Below, piece by piece: positions 15,678-23,657 of a stretch of 64,000 nt of DNA. This DNA comes from Gp6-AA40 sp035711805 (GTDB lineage Bacteria; Acidobacteriota; Vicinamibacteria; Vicinamibacterales; UBA2999): NCBI GenBank assembly GCA_035711805.1, contig DASTBV010000192.1, forward strand, positions 1 through 64,000, in the 5' to 3' direction. The position numbers were made by a program, and so were the translations under genes. The notes below the pieces were generated by a model, which saw only the letters and a program-made list of their open reading frames with translations, was not told where the DNA came from and did not search any database. Every line of letters begins with the position of its first letter. The first letter of the stretch is position 1.

Positions 15678-16124
15678 TCAGCGCGTCGGAGGACTGGTCG
15701 GCGCAATGTTGCGGATAGCCGCGATCTTCCAGCCGCGCGCGTCGCGTTTCACGGTCAGAGTGGTCCAGATCAGGCGCGCGTCGGTTCCGGTCCTGTACTC
15801 GCCGTCGACGATGGCGACGTCCGGTGTCACGAATCGGATCGCGGCGATTGTGATCGCCCTCGTGCCCGGGTTGCGCGCCGACGTGTCGAGCATCCCCTTC
15901 ACGAGCTGCGACATCCCGCGCCGCCACTCGCCGCTTGTCGTGTACTGGTCAGCGTCCGCGGTGAACAGCGCTTCGATAGCCTTGGGATCGCTCAGCTCGC
16001 GCGCTTCGGTGTAGCGGCGGACGACGTCGCGTACGCCGGCTTCGTCGGATGGTTTCGCGGCCGGCGACTGCGCGGAGGCGATTGAACCGAGAGCCAGACA
16101 GAAGAGACAGATCAACCTGCCCAT
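15678..16124 (-). CDS. Secreted SnoaL-like (DUF4440/TIGR02246) protein
   Basis: A 148-residue protein with a signal peptide (LICLFCLALGSIASAQ) and an NTF2/SnoaL fold: VRDVVRRYTEARELSDPKAI, then LFTADADQYTTSGEWRRG and the closing WKIAAIRNIAP. Such proteins are small cone-shaped dimers that bind or isomerise small ligands. The ATG shares CATG with a possible start on the opposite strand. A TATAAT box eight bases before the ATG suggests an almost leaderless transcript. Confidence 0.82.
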   Translation of the reverse strand: MGRLICLFCLALGSIASAQSPAAKPSDEAGVRDVVRRYTEARELSDPKAIEALFTADADQYTTSGEWRRGMSQLVKGMLDTSARNPGTRAITIAAIRFVTPDVAIVDGEYRTGTDARLIWTTLTVKRDARGWKIAAIRNIAPTSPPTR

Positions 16125-16131
16125 GGCGCGG

Positions 16132-16137
16132 ATTATA
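16132..16137 (-). promoter_or_regulatory. TATAAT -10 box of the SnoaL-like gene
   Basis: On the minus strand TATAAT ends eight bases before the ATG at 16124, so transcription would start at or very near the start codon. Sixteen bases upstream lies CTGAAGA, a weak -35 match. A perfect TATAAT is rare in this GC-rich sequence. Confidence 0.5.
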
Positions 16138-16167
16138 GCCCTGCGTTACCCTGTCTTCAGTCCCGTC

Positions 16168-16986
16168 ATGAGCATTGCCCTGGTTTTCGCCACACTCATC
16201 GGCGTGTTCATCACGCCGGACGGCATCGTCGTCGGATCCGACACAGCCATGATGAGCCGCCGTGGACCCGAACCGTTGCGTCAGAAGTACTGCGTCACCG
16301 GCCTCCGCACCGTCGCCACGATGCAGGGCGTCTACGAGCTGACCGACACGGAAACGAAGGCCACGATCGCGCTGCACGACCATTTCCGTGATTTCTGCGC
16401 GAAGATCGACCGGACGCAGCTCCCCGCCACCCTGCGCGGTCAAGCCGAGTACATCGCCGGCGAACTGGGCCTCGGGCTGACGGCATTCCTCAAGAGCATC
16501 CCCGCGGCTGACATCGTCAGCCACTACTCGTCGAACCCGGTGGTGGCGAGAGTGGCGGTGTCCGGATTCGATCAGGACGGTCGTGCCGCGAGCGTCGTCG
16601 TCGGGATTGGCATCGCCACCGACGCGCCAACCAACAGGTGGGCCGTACGGGTTCGTGATCTTTCGAGTCTGACCTTCCGGGATTGCGGAGTGCGCTTCCA
16701 TGGACAAGAGGTCGTGGCGATGTCGCTGATGAGAGGCACCGACGCGCGCGTGCCGGCAGCCGAGCGTCAGAAGCCCGAAGTGCAAAGGCTGTCGGCGCTG
16801 ATTGGGGGCTCGTGTTCCGATGCATCGATTCGATCGGCGCCGGCGATGTTCACGGAGGCCACGCGCCTCACCATGATGCACGGCGCCGGCTTTGGCATCG
16901 CTCCCGGCGTGGTCAGCTTTCCGATCGACATCGTCGTCATCCCGAGGATCGGGAAGATCGAGGTCTCGCGCATCAATTCCTGGTAG
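16168..16986 (+). CDS. Putative proteasome-like Ntn-hydrolase
   Basis: A 272-residue protein if started at the ATG at 16168. The front, ATLIGVFITPDGIVVGSDT, resembles the N-terminal strands of proteasome beta/HslV-type hydrolases. Taking Thr9 as the processed nucleophile Thr1, Asp25 falls at position 17 and Lys40 at position 32, next to the canonical 33. The first eight residues would be a short propeptide. The rest is mixed and not assigned. It could instead be a secreted protein if the hydrophobic front acts as a signal. Divergent from the SnoaL-like gene; its stop is four bases from the convergent secreted-protein gene. Confidence 0.5.
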   Translation: MSIALVFATLIGVFITPDGIVVGSDTAMMSRRGPEPLRQKYCVTGLRTVATMQGVYELTDTETKATIALHDHFRDFCAKIDRTQLPATLRGQAEYIAGELGLGLTAFLKSIPAADIVSHYSSNPVVARVAVSGFDQDGRAASVVVGIGIATDAPTNRWAVRVRDLSSLTFRDCGVRFHGQEVVAMSLMRGTDARVPAAERQKPEVQRLSALIGGSCSDASIRSAPAMFTEATRLTMMHGAGFGIAPGVVSFPIDIVVIPRIGKIEVSRINSW

Positions 16987-16989
16987 CCG

Positions 16990-18024
16990 TCACCCGGCCG
17001 TCTCGAGGGTGCGCCGCACTCGTTCCAGTTGCTCCGCCACCAGCGAGCGCGCTTTTCCTTTCACGACCTTCCGGGCGATTCCGCCCAGCATGCCATCGAA
17101 GAGATCAATCCGGGATCGATTCAGATACACGACGTAGGTGGCCGGTTTCGCGGCAGATGTATCGGGAACGAGGAGCGTCAGCCCAAGCGACACGTCGAAG
17201 TAGTGCATCGCGTAAATCTGCCGGGACGCCACCGCGTATTTCACGGGTGACTCGCGCTCACCCGGGACGATCGCGAGATGCGTGACGCTGATGACGGGCC
17301 GCCGGTGAACCTTTTCCTTGGACCAGTACACGAGATCTCTGGAGCCGGCCCGCACGGACGGAAAGTCGAGGAGATGACGGCGCAGGTCGGGCACGTGTTG
17401 CCAGGTCGTGGTGTCGGCCGCGACGAGCGCCTTGAACTCGTTGGCCAGCGACAGACGGCCGGTCGAGTCGGCGTACTCCATCGCGGCTACTGAGCCGGCC
17501 TTCTGGTACTGGGTTACGTACTCCAGCAGAACGCGCCGCATCAGATCTGCGGCCTGGCGCGAGGCGTCCGGCGCCCGCCAGTTCACGTCCGCACGGAAAC
17601 GTTCGATGGCTTGCGCTGACAGCTGTACGTCGCAATCCGCGACACGGCATTCACGCAGGCTGTCGACGTCCTCCTCGTCGAGCGTCAGATCGGCGATGTC
17701 GCCCGCCCGCGGAGGAGCGCCGAACGTGCCGATCTGCAGAATCTTGTCGTCGCGCTTGAAAGCTGCGATGTCGGCCAGGCCGTCGATGTAGCGCTGAGGA
17801 GTCGTCTGGATCCGAACGATGCCCAGCGTGGCGACTTCTCGCGGATGCTGCACCGGCAGCGTCCCCGAGTACACGCGGCCGGCCGCGATCCGCGCGAGGT
17901 CGTCCTTGCCGACGTGGAACGCGGTGGCGAGGAACTCACGTGAGCGACCGGACGGTTCCGTGGCGGCCGGCACTGTCACAAGTACCAGCCACGCCAGGAT
18001 GCAGACGACCGTTCGAAGCGGCAC
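16990..18024 (-). CDS. Secreted protein of unknown function, last gene of the blaI operon
   Basis: A 344-residue protein from a GTG at 18024, five bases after GGAGG. It has a signal peptide (TVVCILAWLVLVTVPAA) and a mature domain with a Cys pair (RECRVADCDVQL) and blocks such as ATLGIVRIQTTPQRYIDGL and HYFDVSLGLTLLVPD. I recognise it only as a conserved hypothetical secreted protein. It begins 12 bases after the radical SAM gene, so it belongs to the blaI-blaR1-radical SAM operon. Converges on the Ntn-like gene with a three-base gap. Confidence 0.7.
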   Translation of the reverse strand: MPLRTVVCILAWLVLVTVPAATEPSGRSREFLATAFHVGKDDLARIAAGRVYSGTLPVQHPREVATLGIVRIQTTPQRYIDGLADIAAFKRDDKILQIGTFGAPPRAGDIADLTLDEEDVDSLRECRVADCDVQLSAQAIERFRADVNWRAPDASRQAADLMRRVLLEYVTQYQKAGSVAAMEYADSTGRLSLANEFKALVAADTTTWQHVPDLRRHLLDFPSVRAGSRDLVYWSKEKVHRRPVISVTHLAIVPGERESPVKYAVASRQIYAMHYFDVSLGLTLLVPDTSAAKPATYVVYLNRSRIDLFDGMLGGIARKVVKGKARSLVAEQLERVRRTLETAG

Positions 18025-18036
18025 GTTAACCTCCGT

Positions 18037-19587
18037 TCAGGGCACCAGCGATACTGCAAGCCGGCGGCCACCGCGATCGCCCGCTCCCGCCGGCTCCTCC
18101 AGGTGCGGCATCGGGGCAGCCACGAACAGCCTGCGGGCTGCCCGCGCGAGCCATCGTGCTCGCCGGGCTGAGCGCTCGACGCGGGCGCTGTCGGTCGCGA
18201 TGCCTGTATTTGCGTACATTTGCCGGTACAGTTTCGAGATGAGGACGAAGGCGATGCGGGCGCGCAGCGATCGCACGCACGCCGAACGCGCCCACGCGGC
18301 CCGGAAACCGTAGAAGCGATCCCACACGTGCTGCGTGCGTACGCGGATCTCGTCCGCCGACATTCGGGGATGTGGGTTGTACACCTTCGGCCGCTGCGAT
18401 GACGGGATGAGCCAGTAGCGGGTCAACGGCACGCCGCCGACGGTTGGTACATTTGTGGCTTCTTTTTCCCACTTGGCAAAGTCGAGCGTTCCGGGCAGCG
18501 GCGTGAGCATCACGAACTGGGCGAACGACACGCCCGCGCGCTGCGCCAGGTCGGCCGTAGCCGGAAACGTTTCCGGCGTATCGGTCGGCAACCCGAAGAT
18601 GAACGAACCGAGCACGTGGACGCCCGCGGCGCGAAACGCCTGCAGACGCGTCACCAGCCCTTCGCCGGCCTCGTTGAAGTTCTTGAAGACCGCCTTCAGC
18701 CCTTCCGGCGTGACCGACTCCACGCCGACCAGCGCGCCGCGGATGCGGGCACGGCGCATCGCCGCGAGAAATTCGGGATCCTCGGCAGCTTCCATCGTGA
18801 TCTGCGTGTAGAACACCATGTCGTCCGGCAGCTTCGCCATCTGCGCCATCAGCTCGAACCGCTCCTGGCGAAGCGCCGAAAGCGCCGCGTGCCGGCTCTT
18901 GTCGGCACGGCGGTCGGCTGCCGCGAGATCGGCGAGCGTCACAGGGTAGAAGTTGTCGTCCGCCAGGACGATGAAGCGGAACCCCTTTCGCCGCAGCATC
19001 ACCAGCTCGCGGATGACCGCATGCACGTGCCGCTGGCGGGGCGTTTGTCCGTCGGTGCGCCAGACCGAGCAGAACGAACAATGCTTTGGACAACCGCGGA
19101 CGGTCTGCACCGACGCCCACATGTAGCGATCGGCCGACAGCAGGTCCCATCTCGCGGACAGGAAGTCGTCGCCTCCGACGCGGCCGCCGTCGTAGTGCGG
19201 CTGCGGCGCATTTTGCTCGCAGTCGCGCAGCACATTCGGCCAGACGAGATCGCCGTCCCCGGTCACGACGGCGTGCGCGGCGCCGTGCTCGCGCACTTCG
19301 TCCGGGAAGAGCGTGGCGTGGATTCCACCGAAGACGACAAGCGCACCGCGCTCCCTGGCGGCCCGTCCAAGCTGATAGCCGCGCAGCGCATTGGCAGTGT
19401 GGATACCGATCCCGACCACGTCACCGGGAGCCACGCTGTCGAGATCGAGCTGTTCGAGCGTTTCGTCGACGATCGCGGGGACACCGTGTCGCTCCGGCGT
19501 CGCGGCGGCGAGCACATATTGCCAGCGCGGAGTGATGACGGCCGTTCCAAACGAGACGTCGCTGGGATTGACCAGATGTACGCGCAC
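18037..19587 (-). CDS. B12-binding-type radical SAM enzyme
   Basis: A 516-residue protein from a GTG at 19587. Residues 1-120 resemble the B12-binding-like Rossmann domain (VVGIGIHTANALRGYQLGRA, then VVFGGIHATLFPDEV), though the DxHxxG cobalamin motif is not evident. The radical SAM core has C166, C170 and C173 in VRGCPKHCSFCSVWR, followed by the LADDNFY and GVESVTPEGLKAVFK motifs. The C-terminus is a helical, Arg-rich tail. Enzymes of this BchE/methylthiotransferase-like group carry out cyclisation, methylation or oxygen insertion. Its place 10 bases after blaR1 is unusual and suggests that its expression is signal-controlled. Confidence 0.88.
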   Translation of the reverse strand: MRVHLVNPSDVSFGTAVITPRWQYVLAAATPERHGVPAIVDETLEQLDLDSVAPGDVVGIGIHTANALRGYQLGRAARERGALVVFGGIHATLFPDEVREHGAAHAVVTGDGDLVWPNVLRDCEQNAPQPHYDGGRVGGDDFLSARWDLLSADRYMWASVQTVRGCPKHCSFCSVWRTDGQTPRQRHVHAVIRELVMLRRKGFRFIVLADDNFYPVTLADLAAADRRADKSRHAALSALRQERFELMAQMAKLPDDMVFYTQITMEAAEDPEFLAAMRRARIRGALVGVESVTPEGLKAVFKNFNEAGEGLVTRLQAFRAAGVHVLGSFIFGLPTDTPETFPATADLAQRAGVSFAQFVMLTPLPGTLDFAKWEKEATNVPTVGGVPLTRYWLIPSSQRPKVYNPHPRMSADEIRVRTQHVWDRFYGFRAAWARSACVRSLRARIAFVLISKLYRQMYANTGIATDSARVERSARRARWLARAARRLFVAAPMPHLEEPAGAGDRGGRRLAVSLVP

Positions 19588-19597
19588 GATAAAGCCC

Positions 19598-21013
19598 TCA
19601 GAATGAGCCAGCTATTCTTTTCGCGAACCGGGTAAATGCACCGGCGGTGGCAACGCCGGTGTTTTTCGTCCTGCGGCCGATCGCGACCCCGGCGTCTGCC
19701 GCCGAGCCCCAGGTGGAGCGCGATTCGGCGTCGATGGCGGGCGGCGATGCCGCGAGCGTGGGGGAGGGTGCCGTAACAAGCGGGGGATCGGGGGATTCGA
19801 TTTCGCCCACGGCATCATGTGAGCCGGCGGCCGCGTTTGCGCTCGTGTCGTCGATGAGTTCGGTGGCGCGATGCGGATCCGGTTGCGGGGTAGCCGGAGC
19901 CGGACGTGCCGTGGAGTCCGGCTTCAGCGGGAAAAGTGACGCCTCGAGGCGATCCGGCACCGGCGCAGCCCGGCGCGGCTGTGCCGCCGGCGAATCGGAG
20001 CGCATGGCATCAGGATGCACCGCAGCAGGTATTGCGCCGGCCACCGGCTGCAGCACGCGGACGACGGTCGCCGACACCGCGGCCTCGACGATGCGCAGCC
20101 GTGCGACACCGAGTGCCAGCACGACGAGCAGCACAACGACGAGGGCCGCGGCCCGGCGTCCCCACGCAGACGAAATGAAGTCCTTGAACAGAAGCAGGCG
20201 CGCGACTCGTCGTGTGAGCCCGCTCGACGAAAGCGCGCCCGAGGCCAGCAGCACGTCGGACTGTGCAGCTCGAAGCGAGGCCAGCTTGACGAGGCATGAC
20301 GCATAGGACTTTGCCCCGCCCGCGACGGCCACGACCGTTTCATCGCACGCCAGCTCCTGTTCGATAGACAGACGGCGATCGAGCCACCAGATGGCGGGAT
20401 GCCATCCGGCCACCGCGCGGAGGAGGAGCTGTCCGATGTTTGCCAGGTCGTCGCGCCTCTGCACGTGCGCCCACTCGTGGATGACGACGCGATCGAGCTC
20501 GTCGGCGTCAAGACGCGCGATGAGCGTTGGCGCCACCGCGATGACCGGGGTGCCGCAGCCGAACACGGCCGCTGCGCTCACGCGATCGGAAACGGCCAGC
20601 CGCGCGGGCCGCCCGGTGTGACGCGCGCGGCGCCAGTACCCAAGCGAGGATTCGACCGCCGGTGAAAACGGCCGGCACCGTGCCCTGGCGCGGCGGACGA
20701 CAACGATCGCGCGGGCGAGACGGACGCCGTAAATGCCCACCCAGACCGCCCAGGCCCCCGCGATCAGCGCGCTCGAGGTCCACCACGCAGCGGGAACCGT
20801 AAGGATCGCTGCGGCGTTGGAGGCCGCTGGAGCAACTGGTGACGCGGCAGCCATGGCGAGGGAAACCAGAGGCAGCACAACGACCACGAGCAGTGCGGCC
20901 CAACAGACGAGGCAGCGAACGGCGGCGCGGGCGCGATCGAGAAGGTGCAGCGTTCCCGCTGCCACGATCGCCACCACGCCACCCTGCCATAGCCAGTTCA
21001 ACACTGCGTCCAC
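19598..21013 (-). CDS. BlaR1-type M56 membrane metalloprotease without beta-lactam sensor
   Basis: A 471-residue protein with four transmembrane segments (about residues 15-30, 35-58, 80-100 and 273-296) and the zinc motif HEWAH at 179-183, with the supporting glutamate in EQELACDE. This is the M56 peptidase that, in BlaR1/MecR1, cleaves BlaI. After the last membrane segment there is only a Pro/Ala/Ser-rich tail of about 170 residues, not a penicillin-binding domain, so the stimulus is unlikely to be a beta-lactam bound in the usual way. Located 9 bases after blaI. Confidence 0.87.
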   Translation of the reverse strand: MDAVLNWLWQGGVVAIVAAGTLHLLDRARAAVRCLVCWAALLVVVVLPLVSLAMAAASPVAPAASNAAAILTVPAAWWTSSALIAGAWAVWVGIYGVRLARAIVVVRRARARCRPFSPAVESSLGYWRRARHTGRPARLAVSDRVSAAAVFGCGTPVIAVAPTLIARLDADELDRVVIHEWAHVQRRDDLANIGQLLLRAVAGWHPAIWWLDRRLSIEQELACDETVVAVAGGAKSYASCLVKLASLRAAQSDVLLASGALSSSGLTRRVARLLLFKDFISSAWGRRAAALVVVLLVVLALGVARLRIVEAAVSATVVRVLQPVAGAIPAAVHPDAMRSDSPAAQPRRAAPVPDRLEASLFPLKPDSTARPAPATPQPDPHRATELIDDTSANAAAGSHDAVGEIESPDPPLVTAPSPTLAASPPAIDAESRSTWGSAADAGVAIGRRTKNTGVATAGAFTRFAKRIAGSF

Positions 21014-21022
21014 GGGCGTCTC

Positions 21023-21394
21023 CTATGCGTGGTCGATCAGTTCCTTGAGGCGCTTCAGCTCGGCCGCGTCGATCGTCTCGTCCTCGAGTACGTTCGACAC
21101 GAGCAAGGTGGGGGAGCCGTCGAAAAGCCGGCGGGCGAGATGCCGCAGGGCGCGCCGGCGCGCCTGCGCCTGATCGACAAGCGGCCGGTAGACGAACGCG
21201 CGCGCAACCTTGTCGTGGGCCACGTAGCCCTTCGTCTCGAGGATCCGCAGGATCGTCTGCACGGTGCTGTAAGTCACCGGCCGTTTCTTCAGGGCGCCGA
21301 CCACATCCGCCACGGTGGCGGCGTGACGTTCCCAGAGCACGCCCATGACGCGGGCTTCGGCGTCGGTGAGGGCGGGAGACTTGGTGCGAGCCAT
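21023..21394 (-). CDS. BlaI/MecI-type winged-helix repressor
   Basis: A 123-residue protein from the ATG at 21394. The BlaI signature is clear: SPALTDAEARVMGVLWERHA, then KRPVTYSTVQTILRILETKG and VYRPLV in the wing. The C-terminal dimerisation region holds the usual cleavage area (LFDGSPTLLVSNVLEDETID). BlaI represses its own operon until BlaR1 cleaves it. First gene of the four-gene operon; the intergenic space upstream has AT-rich repeats and a dyad suited to an operator. Confidence 0.92.
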   Translation of the reverse strand: MARTKSPALTDAEARVMGVLWERHAATVADVVGALKKRPVTYSTVQTILRILETKGYVAHDKVARAFVYRPLVDQAQARRRALRHLARRLFDGSPTLLVSNVLEDETIDAAELKRLKELIDHA

Positions 21395-21402
21395 GTGTAA
21401 TC

Positions 21403-21475
21403 TTAAAGAATTAAAAGTTACCAGAAGCACTGTAACGCTGGACGCGCGGCGTTGTCAATTAAAGAATTAAGAGTT
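21403..21475. promoter_or_regulatory. Putative BlaI operator and divergent promoters
   Basis: TTAAAGAATTAA(A/G)AGTT occurs twice as a direct repeat (21403-21419 and 21459-21475, one mismatch), flanking the dyad GTTAC-N10-GTAAC (21417-21436). This AT-rich patch between blaI and the divergent TIGR03435 gene stands out in the GC-rich background. It fits a shared operator/promoter zone, so that BlaI may control both sides. Confidence 0.5.
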
Positions 21476-21533
21476 GGGCTTGAAAGCTCGCCAGATGATG
21501 AAGGGCGCTACAATCCGGCGCGGAGGGCGAAAA

Positions 21534-22349
21534 GTGGCACGAGTGACCGGCGCCATGGTCGCAGTCGTGTTGTTGAGTGCCACGCTTGCCGGCCAACAAG
21601 GCGCCCCGACGTTTGAAGTCGCCTCCATCCGCCCCTCCGGTAACACAAACGCCGAAGACCACTCGGAGGTCCAACCGAGCGGCCAGTTCCTCGTAACGAA
21701 CACGAGGCTTGCCGACCTGCTTCGAGTCGTGTTCGACGTGCAGCCCCATGAGCTCGTGTTTGGTGAGCGGCTGCCGTCGTGGGTCGACTCGGAAAGATGG
21801 GACATCATCGGCAAGGGCCCGCCGATCTCCGATGAGGTCGCGCAGCGGCCGCTCCTCTTGGCGATGATGCGGAACCTGCTCATCGAGCGGTTCAAGCTCG
21901 TGACGCGCCGAGAGGTGCGTGACGGTCCGGCTTACGCCCTTGTTGTCGCTCGAGCCGACCGAGGTCTGGGTCCACAGATGCGCCCTTCGACCGCCGACTG
22001 TGCGGCATTGGCAGCGGCATTCAAGGCTAGCGGCGCGAGGCGGACGCCGGATTCGCCGGTATGCGGCCTGAGCCGCCTGCGAGGCCGGTTCAGGGGAACT
22101 GGCGTCCGGCTCACCGAGCTTGTCCGCCTACTTGCTCCCGCAGCCGGGCGACCCGTGGTGGATGCGACAGGGCTGACCGGTGCCTTTGATCTCGATCTGA
22201 CATTCACGCCGGTTGACGCACCCGATCCGGCGGTTGGCGGGTCGTTGTTCACCGCCATTCAGGAACAACTCGGTTTGCGCCTCGAACCGCGACAGGCGCC
22301 GATGAACAGGTTAGTGATCGAGTCGGCGGAGCGCCCAACGCCAGACTGA
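21534..22349 (+). CDS. TIGR03435-family secreted protein, copy 1
   Basis: A 271-residue protein. The GTG at 21534 is chosen because GGAGG lies seven bases upstream and a signal peptide follows (VTGAMVAVVLLSATLAGQ). Family hallmarks: FEVASIRPSG near the front, RFKLVTRREVRDGPAYALVV in the middle, GRPVVDATGLTGAFDLDLTF and the ending LVIESAERPTPD. The TIGR03435 family is an acidobacterial expansion of secreted proteins of unknown function, often linked with M56/BlaR1 genes. It is divergent from blaI across a putative operator. Confidence 0.85.
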   Translation: MARVTGAMVAVVLLSATLAGQQGAPTFEVASIRPSGNTNAEDHSEVQPSGQFLVTNTRLADLLRVVFDVQPHELVFGERLPSWVDSERWDIIGKGPPISDEVAQRPLLLAMMRNLLIERFKLVTRREVRDGPAYALVVARADRGLGPQMRPSTADCAALAAAFKASGARRTPDSPVCGLSRLRGRFRGTGVRLTELVRLLAPAAGRPVVDATGLTGAFDLDLTFTPVDAPDPAVGGSLFTAIQEQLGLRLEPRQAPMNRLVIESAERPTPD

Positions 22350-22352
22350 CCA

Positions 22353-22517
22353 GGCGATGGCGGCCGTGGTCGCAACACGTGGACCGATGGTGTGGTGATC
22401 GACTTCATGAACGTCGGGGTCGGCTCCCTGCGGACTGGAATCTTCAATGTGGCCGACGTTGCGATCATGCTCGGTGCGGCCATCCTCGTGAAGGCTGGCG
22501 GCGCAGGGTCACGTTGA
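22353..22517 (+). pseudogene. lspA (signal peptidase II) 3' remnant
   Basis: The frame running to the TGA at 22515 encodes the C-terminal part of lipoprotein signal peptidase: DGVVIDFMNVG followed by the LRTGIFNVADVAIMLGAAI block with the catalytic-Asp NVAD motif. The usual GNxxDR element is replaced by a degraded GRGRNTW, and the first 100 or so residues are absent. It follows the TIGR03435 stop by three bases. It looks like the tail of a displaced gene. Confidence 0.65.
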
Positions 22518-22722
22518 GTGACGCCGGCCCGACGCGTTCTCACGTGCTTGATCTAATTAGTGGTGACCCTAGCCTTCGCCAGTTGGAACCAGGTCGCACA
22601 GTTGCTCAGCCAAATCGACGCACTCAGAAACGACGCATGAATGTAAGGATCGCGCGCGCCTCTCCTGAGTCGGCGGAACGAAGAGATCTACTTCGCCGAC
22701 CGATCTCGTCTGGGTGCAGCGT
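22518..22722. other. Non-coding interval
   Basis: About 205 bases between the lspA tail and the membrane protein gene. No gene, hairpin or repeat could be supported here. Together with the remnants on either side it is part of a decayed 1.3-kb stretch. Confidence 0.5.
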
Positions 22723-23163
22723 TTAGGCGACGCCGAGTATCAGTTGCCCTCCAGGGCGAGGCGCATCGGCGCGAACCGCCGGATTTTCCAGGTTCGTAGT
22801 AACGCCGCTGGATGGTGTCGCTCGATTCAGGAGCAAAACAATAACAATCGGATAGCCGACCCCGTATAACAGCGCGTGCCCTCCCATTAGGCCGATAGCG
22901 GCGCTGAAAACGCATACGGGGATCGACACGCTCGCCGACAGACGCGCGACCGCGCGACCGGCAATCCGCTTCATGCAGAGGAGCACGCCGGCGACCAGGA
23001 GAAGAACCGCCGCGAGCACGCTGACCGCACTGATCAACAGCCGGAAGTAGTCACCCGCTTGCCAGAAGGGACCGGCGGCCATGATGCCTGCTTCGATCAT
23101 CGGATCGGACGCGAGGATACCTAGCGCGCCAATCGGGCGAAAAACCCTGGCATCAAAGGACAT
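22723..23163 (-). CDS. Four-helix membrane protein of unknown function
   Basis: A 146-residue protein. The ATG at 23163 is preceded by GAGGAGG at ideal spacing. Hydrophobic segments lie near residues 40-62 (LLISAVSVLAAVLLLVAGVL), 75-95 and 97-112 (ALLYGVGYPIVIVLLL). A short polar tail with a proline-rich end follows. No family was recognised. It lies beside remnants of lspA, tatC and a tRNA, so it may have arrived with or survived in a decaying region. Confidence 0.6.
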   Translation of the reverse strand: MSFDARVFRPIGALGILASDPMIEAGIMAAGPFWQAGDYFRLLISAVSVLAAVLLLVAGVLLCMKRIAGRAVARLSASVSIPVCVFSAAIGLMGGHALLYGVGYPIVIVLLLNRATPSSGVTTNLENPAVRADAPRPGGQLILGVA

Positions 23164-23258
23164 GTTTACCTCCTCAATCGAAGTCAGACACCGCTGATGA
23201 GGTTCGGTTCCTGCGACCCGGTGTAGAGAAAAACTGGTCAACTGAGAGAGGGAGAGCG

Positions 23259-23306
23259 GAGCCGCGAAGGAATCGAACCTTCAACCCGCAGATTAAGAGT
23301 CTGCGG
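23259..23306 (-). pseudogene. 3' half of a tRNA-Lys (CUU) gene
   Basis: On the minus strand the sequence has an anticodon arm CCGCAGA-CTCTTAA-TCTGCGG (23286-23306, anticodon CTT), a variable loop, a T arm GAAGG-TTCGATT-CCTTC (23266-23282) and a seven-base acceptor strand GCGGCTC. The D arm and the 5' acceptor strand are absent, replaced by the tatC-like reading frame. A 3'-half tRNA is the classic trace of site-specific integration at a tRNA gene (inference). Confidence 0.7.
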
Positions 23307-23639
23307 ACGCGCTCCGGCGCCGCCATGCCTGATCGAGCACGGCGGCGGCCGCGACGAGGCGGAGATGCGGAACGGCCGGTCCCGCGGCCTTGCGCGGCGC
23401 CGCGAGCCACGCCACGGCGATGCTGATCACGTACATCGCCAGCATCGGCACGGCCAGCACGGTCTGCGTCCACGGGTCCGGCGAGGGCGTCAGCAGCGCC
23501 GCGGCAACGAAAATCAACAGGACGGCGTACCGGAAGCGGGTCCACAGGAAGCGCGCCGTGATCACCCGCAGCCGTGCGAGAAACAGCACGAGCGTCGGCA
23601 GCTGAAAGACCCCGGCCGCGCACGGTGTGATCTCGCCAT
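23293..23639 (-). pseudogene. tatC C-terminal remnant
   Basis: From about 23610 downward the frame encodes the last part of TatC, the multi-spanning component of the twin-arginine translocase: VFQLPTLVLFLARLRVI, then FRYAVLLIFVAAALLTPSPD and WTQTVLAVPMLAMYVISI. The first two-thirds are missing. A perfect AGGAGG six bases before an ATG (23639) survives upstream, but that ATG is in another frame, which suggests an internal deletion joined the gene's start to its tail. The TAA stop lies in the anticodon loop of the tRNA-Lys fragment. Confidence 0.7.
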
Positions 23640-23657
23640 GACCTGTCCTCCTGGAGG

